Shown here piece after piece: positions 30,111 to 44,155 of a stretch of DNA of 64,000 nt. The notes under the pieces are model-generated. The model was not told the DNA's origin. It searched no databases and saw only the letters and a list, made by a program, of their open reading frames with translations. A program made the translations under genes and the position numbers. Source of the DNA: Polyodon spathula (taxonomy: Eukaryota; Chordata; Actinopteri; Acipenseriformes; Polyodontidae); assembly GCF_017654505.1 (NCBI RefSeq), contig NC_054538.1, forward strand, positions 23,898,283 through 23,962,282. Reading direction: 5' to 3'. Numbering within the stretch: the first letter of the stretch is position 1; each line of letters opens with the position of its first letter.

Positions 30111-30720
30111 GATGAAGCTCTGTGTATTGAGTAGCCAGTTCTTCAGATCATTAAAATGACTCTGCACTTATTGTTTTATAACTAGATGAAAAGGGTTGCA
30201 TGTAGTATAAACTGTTTAACTATTGATAATGATACTGAACAACATTAACAAACAATAGTGTACATTTTAATCTGTCTCTATAAACCTTTAAGCCTATTAT
30301 CTTATGGGCATTATATTTAACCAGCACATTTAAATCACTATATGCTGTATGTTTATTTTTCCCCATAATGCTTTACAAATAATAGTTTCCACAATTCCAT
30401 TACCAAATATATAATAGATATTCAATATAGTTTTTCATTTTCATTTTGGAGAAAGATACCACAACATACATTGTGCATAATGAATTCACATCATACAATC
30501 AGCAGTGAAATATCCATTCTTGGTATTTACATGCCTGATATTAGTATTGCAATAAATAAATATGTTGAATGATTACTTTTGCACTTGAATATTAAGGTGT
30601 CGTTTAAATTCAGAACCACGTAGTTAACTAAATCCTTTACCATACTGTTTTTGTATTGTAGTAGTAATAGTATATTTTATTATGGTTTACAACTTTTAAA
30701 ACTTTGATTTTATTCAACAT

Positions 30721-30734
30721 ACACTAGATGGCAG
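30721..30734 (+). promoter_or_regulatory. CTCF-like core motif ACACTAGATGGCAG
   Basis: One mismatch from the 14289 motif, same orientation. Confidence 0.35.
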
Positions 30735-30901
30735 CATTTTTTTTTTAAACTCACAGCCACTATCACAACTCTTTTTTTCCCCCCCAACAGTTGACAATTA
30801 CCTTTTCATTACTTTCATTAAAGTATGCAGTGTAATCAGCAATTTTGGTGTGCTAGTTTGAGGAGGCCCACTTTTGAAGAGTCCCTTGTTAAACTGCTAA
30901 C

Positions 30902-30989
30902 CTTGTCCACCACTTTCATCTTCCAATATTCTCTTAACACTCTGTTGCACATTAATCTGCTCAGGAGCTCTTGAAGTTGACCAGTTCAG
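30902..30989 (-). other. Candidate 88-nt coding exon of unknown gene
   Basis: A good acceptor (TTTTGTTATTTCTACAG) opens a frame reading LNWSTSRAPEQINVQQSVKR and ILEDESGGQ. A donor (GTTAGC) closes it, with an in-frame stop immediately inside the intron. The composition looks protein-like. I do not recognise the protein and found no partner exons nearby, so a chance match is possible. Confidence 0.4.
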
Positions 30990-31133
30990 CTGTAGAAATA
31001 ACAAAAGTTTGCTGAACAGCTGACTGTAATATGCTATATCGACAAGAGGTTCATAATAATGAAACCTCCACTAACACCATCCATTGAGATTTCTATGGTG
31101 CCGTTAGGGATATAATTCACCCACTGATATTCA

Positions 31134-31259
31134 CATACACTATATACTGAAATGCATACACTGTATACAGAGGCGCATACACTCTATGCTGAGAAGCATA
31201 CATTATTGACCGAAATGCATATGTTATATACTGAGACACATACACTAGATACTGAGAGG
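31134..31259. repeat. Minisatellite, 21-bp unit x 6
   Basis: Units of the type CATACACTATATACTGAAATG, six in register with a few changes each. As 21 is divisible by three, one frame stays open (MHTLYTEAHTLYAEKHTLLT and on), but nothing else supports a gene. Confidence 0.9.
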
Positions 31260-31950
31260 GGTATTGTTGCAGAACACAGACTTGCACAGCGTAGCTCTCA
31301 CAGGGAGATCACAGAGGGTAGTGCCGCATGTGCAATTGTTGTTACCGAGTTAATTTCTTACTGGGGCATGTTTATATGGCCCATCTAATGTCAGTAATGC
31401 TATTTAAAATTATGAATGGCTTAATACATAATTAAGCCATCTCAGTGCAAGATTATGTGCTAATGTCATCTGCATTTGAAAAGCACTGTATTAACATGTC
31501 CTCTGTAACAACTATCTCCCATAATAAAGTGACGGAAAGATTAAAAAAGTAAATATATATTACATCTCATTTACTCAGTCAACTAGTTAAAAGTACAAAG
31601 ACGTAAAACCTAACCCTAAATTACAAGTTTCACACGCAGCACTACCCTGTGCAAGTTCCTACAACAGGTATGCTGTGCGAGTCTGCGTTCTGCAGCAATA
31701 TATGTCTAGGAAATTACTTGCTCACACACTCTGTACTGAGGTCGGTCATCAGTCTCGTGAGTTGTACTCTCCACCCACATCCTGTACGGACACGGTTGCA
31801 ATCTTCAAGACGTCGGGTTATATACAGGATCAGTTTATTACGAGTGTGAACGAGACTAACTGACTCCATTTTGAAGCTTACAGATGAGACAACAGGTCAA
31901 GAGATTTCTTGATATGAGTTTATTTTTTATTTTTTTTATTTTTTTTTGGC

Positions 31951-32722
31951 CCAATGACCTAAATCCAATCGAAAATTTGTGACTCACTTGAAGATTGATG
32001 TCCATATCCCCAACGACCCAAAGCACACAGCCAAAGCTACACTGGAGCTTTGGCTAAGGAACAAAAAGGTAAATGTCCTTGAGTGGCCCAGTCAGAGCCC
32101 CAACCTAAATCCAATCGAAAATTTGTGGCATGTCTTGAAGATTGCTGTCCATCAATGCTCCCCAAGGAACTTGACAGAGCTTGAACAGTTTTGTAAAGAA
32201 GAATGGTCAAATATTGCCAAATCTAGGTGTGCAAAGTTGGTAGAGACCTATCCCAACAGAACAAAAAGGTAAATGTCCTTAAGTGGCCCAGTCAGAGCCC
32301 CGACCTAAATCCAATCGAAAATTTGTGGCATGTCTCGAAGATTGCTGTCCATCAATGCTCCCCAAGGAACTTGACAGAGCTTGAACAGTTTTTTAAAGAA
32401 GAATGGTCAAATATTGCCAAATCTAGGTGTGCAAAGTTGGTAGAGACCTACCTCAACAGACTCACAGATGTAATTGCTGCCAAAGGTGCTTCCACCAAGT
32501 ATTAACTCAGGGGGGTGGAGACTTATCCAATTATGATCTTTCAGTTTTGTATTTTCAATATATTATTTTTTCTCAATAAAAAGTTTTTTTCTCTTGACAG
32601 TGTGGAGTATGATGTGTAGATAAGTGGAAAAAAAATCCTCATTTAAATGCATGAAACTCTGAGGCACTGACACAACAAAATGTGAAAAAAGCTCAAGGGG
32701 GTGTAGACTTTCTACAGACACT
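31951..32722 (+). mobile_element. Tc1-family remnant with a 200-bp tandem duplication
   Basis: Transposase C-terminus reading [20 protein letters not shown], then [20 protein letters not shown] with the third acidic residue of the DDE triad. The block 32061-32260 is repeated at 32261-32460 with few changes. Because 200 is not a multiple of three, the first copy runs into a stop. A further partial copy of about 55 nt lies at 31951-32004. The right end is GGGGGTGTAGACTTTCTACA. The left terminal repeat is missing. Confidence 0.85.
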
Positions 32723-33327
32723 AATTTAATTTAGTTTATATGCACATGCCTTCCTGAAGAAAAACTGTAACCATCAAAAATGTAATGTGTTGTCACAGCT
32801 CATGAAATTTTATTTTTGGTTGTAAAAAAGAGGATCCTCTCATGTTAGCACACGTTTCCTTTGCCACGCACAAGAAATTCTAAAGACACTACAGTATCAG
32901 GAATAAGTTATTTATTACTTTTAAAACTTTCATTTGAATGACAAATGGCACAAAAAGACAGCACCACACAGTTACATTAAAATACAATTAACTGTTAAAT
33001 GGCACAAAAATCACCCATGCTTTTATTTGTTACTGTATTCCCTCAGTACATTCCCAAATAAGATACATGCACAATTAATTCAAACACAATACATACAATA
33101 ACATCTCAAATCTGTTTCTCGAACAGCACCATAAAAAAAGCTTATTTTATTAAAATAAATAAATGCAGCTAGATCGAAAAATCCTGCCCGTCACACAATA
33201 CTACTCTGTTTCATAGCAAAATTAGATTAGAAAACGCTACAAACTTGTTGCAATTTATTTGTAGTTACACCTTCTTGAACTAACTAACTAACTAATCCCA
33301 TTTGACATGAATGTATTTTTCAATATT
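32723..33327. other. Intergenic DNA, nothing recognised
   Basis: No gene or clear element. Confidence 0.5.
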
Positions 33328-33662
33328 CAGCTATGGCCGAAGGTTTTACATCACCTAGAATTTTAGCATTGCGACAACAACAAAAACATCTATATGAACA
33401 TAATTTAGATATTTTATTTTACATCATGTAATCAAAGAAAAAAACTACAAAATGATATTGCAAAAGTCAACCGGAATCCATAATAGTAATACTGTACTTT
33501 ATGTTAGATTTCAAACATTGTTTTTCATTAAGTATGTGGAAAACTACAAAGCGGTATGTAATTCAATATGTTACTATAACTATATTCAGTATGTTTTATT
33601 TGACTTTATGAAGCAAAATTTGTTCATTCTATAGGGTGATGCAAAACTTTTGGCCATAGCTG
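33328..33662. mobile_element. Mariner-type MITE, 335 bp
   Basis: Inverted ends CAGCTATGGCCGAAGGTTTT (left) and, reversed, CAGCTATGGCCAAAAGTTTT (right), followed by a flanking TA on the right. Non-coding interior. A partial second copy is at 10.8-10.9 kb. Confidence 0.8.
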
Positions 33663-34176
33663 TAAAAATAGTAAACAGGTACATGTTAGGGGGCGTAATA
33701 AAATATAATTTACTTTAAAATGACTTGCACTGCCTCTATCAGTAGGTAACATGCTATGAAAAATACGTAAAGCTAAGTACCCTATTAGCTTTCTGTGTAC
33801 GGCAGTGATGAATATACAGTAGAAAAATAGTGAGTGTTTTTTTTTTTTTTTCTGTTACCTGCAAACTCGCCAACATCAGAATCCTATGCTAAGAAATAAT
33901 GCTGTTAAGATGCATCTCATTCTCCGCCTAGTCTGAGGCACATGTTAATTATGATGCCGGTAAAGGGCAATTAACGGCACCATACAGATTTATGAATCAG
34001 ATGAATAATATGCTAATGAGAAAATTGGTCTCTAAGGGCACGTTATTCTAACGTCACGTTGAGTAAAGTTTTCGGACGGTAAATGGCGTTTATGCATCAT
34101 CCTTTGAACTACTGTCATGATAAACACTATTACTGGCACGATAAAGGAGACAGTAAGTTCTATGAATATGGGCTCA
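33663..34176. other. Intergenic DNA, nothing recognised
   Basis: No gene or clear element; oligo(T) run at 33838-33852. Confidence 0.5.
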
Positions 34177-34560
34177 TGTGTGGCAGGATAGCGTCATGGC
34201 CCAAGCTGTTACCGGTAAGAATGAGAGACTCACAGATAGAAGCTGCAGTTTAAGTGCTGGTACGCATATTTATTAAACACACACAACAAATAAACAGGGC
34301 ACGAGGGCCAAAATAAAGAGTCAGACACTATATTACACAGTTGTAGGCTGGACATTCGCCTTCACATCAGGTTTGTCAAACTCAACACTAGCACCTTCTC
34401 CACAAACAAATGATTCCTCCCCTTTTATACAGGTGACCATTCCCCAATCAGCACTCAATTCAATTTAATCCCAATCCCGAATTTCACCATAGCATGTTTT
34501 TTGAATGACTAACTGTGCACCACCCTGTATTGTCATGACCCAATGATGTCACACAGTAAA
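34177..34560 (-). mobile_element. Probable LTR
   Basis: It begins TGTGTGGCAGGATAGCGTCA. The AATAAA-type signals are reversed (TTTATTAAA near 34270) and there is a TATA-like CTTTTATACAGG near 34427, the layout of an LTR on the minus strand. The right end and target duplication are not clear (TCATG occurs at both sides, but the right TG is not followed by CA). Confidence 0.45.
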
Positions 34561-36545
34561 CTGGGTGCTTCCATATATTGCAATGGCAAGTTGAAGTTGA
34601 TAAAGCCCAATCACCAATTTTTTCACTCAAAATAAATTAAAAAAAATACACTTGGGGGTGACTTTTTTTATTGTTTAATCATTTATTTTTAGATTTTTAT
34701 AAAAAGATAATTACATTACATTTACAATATGGAATTAATTCATGTGCAACCTTACGTAATCTATTGTGATAAAATACATTGCTCTAGGTTAATCAACTGT
34801 AGCCAGTCATCTGCGACTGAATCCATTAAAACATTAATGGATCTTGCCATCTGAAGAGAAAATCTTTAACAATATGATTAAAGACTTTTAAGAGATACTA
34901 TACATTTTTTAATGATTATTTCTATGTCTCGCAACAGCCTTTAAATTGATTATTGTCATGGTGGATTCATAATCAGTAGCTACATAATGGAGACAAAAGA
35001 AAAAATAAAGAATGTATATGAAGGTTTTCAATTAAATGTAAGGTGTAGAGTTACTGAAGTTCATGTTGCTTCAATAAACATAATTTAATGTGCCCTCTGA
35101 AACAAATCATCAGGCCATCTCTTATGTTTAAGCATTTGGCTTGGTTCCTCAATGTTTGTTTCTTTAAATACGGTTGCCATTATCCAATAAAGTAGATTCT
35201 GTTTCACTTGATTTATAGGATCTATAAATAGGTTTATGACAGTATTAAGCATTCAGTTATTGATTGTAACCTTTTATCATAGTACGTTATCTTACTTTGC
35301 TATCGTCCAATTTCCCTGCATGCAAAAATGTAAAATCTGTGTCTAAAAAGCCCCCACGCCCTTCATCTAAGATAAGCATGAATACAGTCATGAAACAAAA
35401 TAAATTAACCCATAGACTGCATGCTACATCTGTACAAAACATGATGGATGCAGTAGGTTTGCTGATCGATAATCTATCAAAATGTCCGTAGTGACTGAAT
35501 GTTACATTTTTTCAAAAGAGAATGAAAAACGTGCCATCCAATTATTCTGCCCACCCCTTGAGGTCATGTCCACCAAAATGTTTCCTTGTGCTATTTATTG
35601 ACCATGGTTCATTTGTACTTATAATGATCATTATTAATGCTGGTATTGGAAAAAAGCAAAATAAAACGGCATATATTCTTACTACCACCTTTAGTTTTCA
35701 CATCTCTTCACCTAAGAGTAGAACAGTCCTTAGCAGTTGACACTTTGCCCCCTCCATAAGGATCAGTAACCCTGTGGAAACGGCTTTCTAACTGGACTGC
35801 TACAAGTGCAACAGAAGGAAGCTCCTGTGGAGAATGTGAAGACGTGTTCTCTTCTGACCTTCTTTCTGTCCAGCGTATCTCAAGATCTGACGATTACTTT
35901 ACAACTTTATCCATTGACAAATCTTTATTGCCGTTGCTTACTTTTTGGATATAGTTTTTAAATGTGATGCCTCTTTTCCAGTAGCTCAAAGGTATCAAAT
36001 AACAAATGAAACAATTGCTGTGATTTTATGCTGTGTTAGAATTAAGTATTTCACACATTTATCACAGGTTTTATTTGGCACTTCTTAAAAAGCCATTATA
36101 AGCATAACTTGAAGAGCTAGAATCTATGTACTCCAACTCATTATGATCCATCGCCCAAACCTCAGCCTGTTTTAAAATCTGCAGTAAAAAGCTTTGCTTA
36201 TATGGCCCAGGGTGTCACATGCAATAGTTCTTCCATAATTAAGGCGTTTCACCTATAAAAAATCCTTAAATTTGTCGTGCATATTTACATTGTATATCTA
36301 GGATTTATGTCACAACTGTGTCCTCGCCAATTACAGTTAAAGAAAATACCCATTATAGCTCAATGTAATTTAACCATAATAAACACAATACCTCAATAAG
36401 AACTAGCGATTCTGGCTTAATTATCCCTAGATTCATGATGAAAAGAGATTAACAATTATGTATGTTTAAGTATTTCAAATCAATCATAAATGTGTATTTA
36501 TTATAAGACAAAAAGAAACATAACAATCCAAATTATCATTTATTC
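34561..36545. other. Intergenic DNA, nothing recognised
   Basis: A+T-rich. The short plus-strand ORFs at 35297 and 35522 have no domain, signal peptide or splice context. Confidence 0.5.
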
Positions 36546-36549
36546 ATAT

Positions 36550-37017
36550 TGTGATGAATTCTCTCACTCACAATTCATTGCCCCTTTTAAAATAGACCCA
36601 GGACACAGAAATGGAATTGATTTAAGCGCTAATGTGCACTTTTAATAAACACCAATCAAATAAATTAAACAAAACAAACACCTAGCTCCTTCTTGGAGCA
36701 CTAACTATACAGTCCGGAACCTAACTCAACCAGGACAGTTAAGCTGTTTACCTGTAACTCAAACGGTTTAACACAGCACTTTACCTTGACTGCTTGGAAG
36801 CAGACCGCAACTTCTACCTCTCTACACTCAGCAGTAACAGCCTAGAACAGGCTGGCTGACTCTCTTAAATACCCTGCACCTGGCTCCAATTTACAATTAG
36901 CACCAGGTGCAGGGGATTATCTAAACAATAAAACAATTAAACAATTAGTCAGTATACCCAAAAGTGCATTCCCACATGTTTTTAGCAAGGAAGGATTTTA
37001 ACCCCCTCCCCGCTACA
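36550..37017 (-). mobile_element. Solo LTR, 468 bp
   Basis: It starts TGTGATGAATTCTC and ends CCCCGCTACA, with ATAT on both sides (36546-36549 and 37018-37021) as a 4-bp target duplication. A reversed poly(A) signal (TTTTAATAAACACC near 36642) and a TTAAATACC box near 36865 suggest minus-strand orientation. Confidence 0.75.
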
Positions 37018-37021
37018 ATAT

Positions 37022-40771
<3,750 letters not shown>

Positions 40772-40965
40772 TGTGACCATATGGCTCTGTGTTCAATGGC
40801 TTTTCAACTCACAACCCAATGTGTTCTGTAAGCGTACTCCTGCTTCTCTTAAAGGCAAGAATGGTACCCGAGACAGGTAAAGTGTACCAGAATGCATCAG
40901 GTTGTGAGTTGAAAAGCCTGAACTGTCCCAGACTGTCCTGCTGAACACGGAGCCATATGGTCACC
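40772..40965. mobile_element. Inverted-repeat element (hairpin MITE), about 194 bp
   Basis: The left arm GTGACCATATGGCTCTGTGT followed by CTTTTCAACTCACAACC is matched by the reversed right arm GGTGACCATATGGCTCCGTG. The right arm carries about 22 extra nt before its CTTTTCAACTCACAACC. Confidence 0.75.
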
Positions 40966-41188
40966 TTATATATAAGCCAAGGGACCAATATAGCGGAAGG
41001 CGGCACTTGGAGGTATATCTTAAATAGGCAGTACAGTATGAAGGGTTGCTTCATGTTTAAAGTTTTTATTTTTTCAAATATAATTTTTTTTTATGCTTTC
41101 GTCTTAGAAAATAAGTAGAGTTGTAGTCTCGATTGTTCTAAAGAGACATTAATCTGGTTCAAATATTTATATTTTAATTTTTTTTTTA

Positions 41189-41310
<122 letters not shown>

Positions 41311-41998
41311 GGGCTAGAAGTTAACTTTTTAATGCAGCAGTGAGGATTTGCTACCTGCCTGGAAACTAGGTAGCACAGTCGTCTTATTCTGTTGAAGTTT
41401 ATTCGACTAATAATTATACCTAGTGTTCTAAATAGACTTAATATCCCAAACTATCACATAGTGGGTCCATATTTATTGAAATCACCTTGTGCGCAACTAA
41501 GTAATGGAACTAATACAATTCCTTGTCGAAATGTATTTTGTTTTACTTTTAAGTTATAAAAGAATGCAACCATATTTGTCATCTAAGCATTTGATATGCC
41601 ATCAGTACGGTTAACCAGCTTATGTTTCATCAGTGCAAATTAAGTGGCATGAAATTATCTTCTTATCTGTCTTCATTTACTGACTGAGATTTCGGAAACT
41701 AACAAATCATACACACCTATAAAGCGATTAAAATGACCTTATATAGTATATGACCTTATATAGTATTAGGTTTAACCACAACCAAGCTGATTTGAAAATG
41801 AAAGCTAATTCCAGCATGGTACTAATATATTAAAAGTTCATAAATATTTATGCCCTGCCTTTTCACTGCATTTTCAAATGCTGTACAATTTTGAAGAAAT
41901 TAACTAAGTAATAAAAGAATAAGGGATATCAACCAAGGTTAAAAAAGCAAAAAACAAAACAGTGACATTAGCTATGTGTGTAAGTTATAGTTTGATGC

Positions 41999-42002
<4 letters not shown>

Positions 42003-42065
<63 letters not shown>
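42003..42065. repeat. (AT)n microsatellite
   Basis: About 31 AT units. Confidence 0.95.
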
Positions 42066-42074
<9 letters not shown>

Positions 42075-42199
42075 GTGATTGATTGTAGCATCAGAGTGGG
42101 TCATAATATCATTATTCTAAATACTGAACAAGTGGTTTATCTTCTCCAGTGCTGAATAAATCCTGTGGTGCCGGCAGTGTCTTTCAAAAGGTAAAGCCA

Positions 42200-42650
42200 G
42201 ATGGTTTTGAATGCCTTGACAATACTAAGAGAGAACAGGACACCTCATAAATCCAGTCGACAGGGGGCAAAACAGTGGACCAATTGAGAACAATGGGCCG
42301 TCTCGGCACGAGAACAGCCAATGGGAAACACCCCATGTGAATCGATGAACAACGGAGCTGATGGGAGAAAGGGCTTCTTGAGGGAAATCTACTTTGTCAT
42401 AGAAGAGTAGGGGCATACTGGAGAGTCGATTTTTGATAGTTGAATAAAGTGTCTTGATGTTTTTTCAACCCTTTGAGCACAGAAGGTTGCAAATGTTGTC
42501 CAGCCGGTAGTGTAGGATGATTTAGTAGCAAGAGCTAGAGCCGTGGCCATGATGTTGGAGCTGTGGAGTTTCAAGACGGGATGGGGACACCGAAGGGACC
42601 AGTTGCTGAAATCGGGATACCTATGTATGAGAAAGATCATCAGCAGCGTT
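42200..42650 (-). pseudogene. Possible tyrosine-recombinase (YR retroelement) fragment
   Basis: The minus-strand ORF 42640-42389 contains ATALALATKSSYTTGWTTFA then TFCAQRVEKTS, the pattern of the N-terminal core-binding region of DIRS/Ngaro/Crypton-type recombinases (ALA-xxT-xxxY-xxGW-xxF-xxFC). The following ORF (42416-42225) could be its continuation in another frame. Catalytic residues are not seen. Confidence 0.4.
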
Positions 42651-42748
42651 ACAATGAGGACAAGGAAGGTGACGGGCTTGAATTATAAAATTGTGAGAGA
42701 CTGAGATCCAGATTAGACGTTGAAGCATTTGCATAATAAGGGGGGGGG

Positions 42749-43446
42749 TGGCAGGAAATGGCACTGTGGTGATGTCAGGTCAGAAGGAGGAACTGAAAAC
42801 ACACATAGGCAGGTACTGCAGTTCAAAAAGACGCAGCGTGCGTCGTTTTATTTTTAACAAAAAAAATAAATAAAATATTTAAACAAAAACAAAACACTGC
42901 TCACAGAGCACAAAATAAAATATTTAAACAAAATAAAGTCACAAACACAAACAATAACAAATATAGGTCAGGCTGCGTCAATCACCTTCAATGTTCCTAT
43001 ATCTTTTTAAATTCCTACCTTCTTTCTTCTCTCTCCGCTCTCCACTCTCCCTCCGAACTCCCACACCGAGCAGGGAGAGCTGCAGGCTTAAATACCGTGG
43101 CCGAAGGGTTTAACTAGTTTGTAATTATTTTATTACCCCTTGGCCACAATCTGAACGAGTTTATTAATTAACTGCCAGCTAGTTTAACAACGCACTAGCC
43201 GACAGCCACAAGGTTTTAAATTATCAACTGGCAAAGGACGGGCTGTCAATCTCGTCTCTGCCAGAACAAAAATTAAAACAAAACAATAACAAAACAAATG
43301 CACGGCTACGCTGTCATAAATACAATACATAATAAATTCAAATAAATAAATTATAATACAAAACACAAAATAAACTGCACAGGGGCAGAGGGGGGGAAAC
43401 CCCGTTCTAAAAATAAACACTGTACAGGGCTGCTTGCCCTCTTACA
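42749..43446 (-). mobile_element. Probable solo LTR, 698 bp
   Basis: Read on the minus strand it starts TGTAAGAGGGCAAGCAG and ends ATTTCCTGCCA. Flanks GGGGG (left) and GAGGG (right) match at four of five positions as an imperfect target duplication. The interior holds a TTTAAGCCTGCAGCTC promoter-like part and A-rich, T-rich stretches. No internal genes. Confidence 0.55.
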
Positions 43447-43499
43447 GAGGGCCTTTAAGGGGGGAAATGACCGTTAGGGCCTTGTGTGCTGCACACAAG

Positions 43500-44155
43500 G
43501 TGGGGATAAGTGGCAGGCAAGAGCCTTGCACATAAATAGGGGGCAGGGCTAAGCCCTGCAAGAAATGTATTATTTAATACATATTGATGGTTGATTTAAA
43601 TGTGTGGGGTTTAAGAGCAGGTGATTTAATATATTGATTTGTGTGTATTTAAAACAGAATGTTTTATTGTTATTAGTATGAGTTGTTATAGTTTAATGTA
43701 GTCTGGGCGGGGAGATGTTTGCAGCTCATCTCTGCCAGACTACATCTCATGAGAAATTGTGGTCGGCAGCAAATTAATTATTAACAGATTGTCTGTAAAC
43801 CATGCATGCACAAAAGTCTCATGCAGAATGTGGTAATCTCCAGATTGATTATGTGTTTGACAATCTGGAGATGGCCAATGTATAAAAACCTGCAGCATTT
43901 GCTGAGCTGGGTGGATGTATGGAGAGAAGATAGGTGAGACAGAGAAGGAGAAAGAAATTTAAAAAGTAAACCATTGGTACTTGTGCTGGAAGGATCAGCA
44001 TGATACTTGTTTTGGGTGGAGATGTATTTGTTGTGTTCGAGACTTGTTTTTGTTTAACCTTTTTATTTTGCTCTGTGAGCAGCATGTTTTTGTTTTTATT
44101 AATTTTTTGAATAAATACGCGCACCAGCGCATCAACCCGCAGTACTAGTCAACTT
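43500..44155 (+). mobile_element. LTR-like segment, plus orientation
   Basis: A TATA-like ATGTATAAAAACCTGCAGC at about 43878 is followed about 230 nt later by a poly(A) signal (GAATAAATACGC, 44109). It is related to 22131-22520, and the region 50500-50640 has the same layout (ATGTATAAAAAG). Exact ends and target duplication were not found. Confidence 0.55.
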
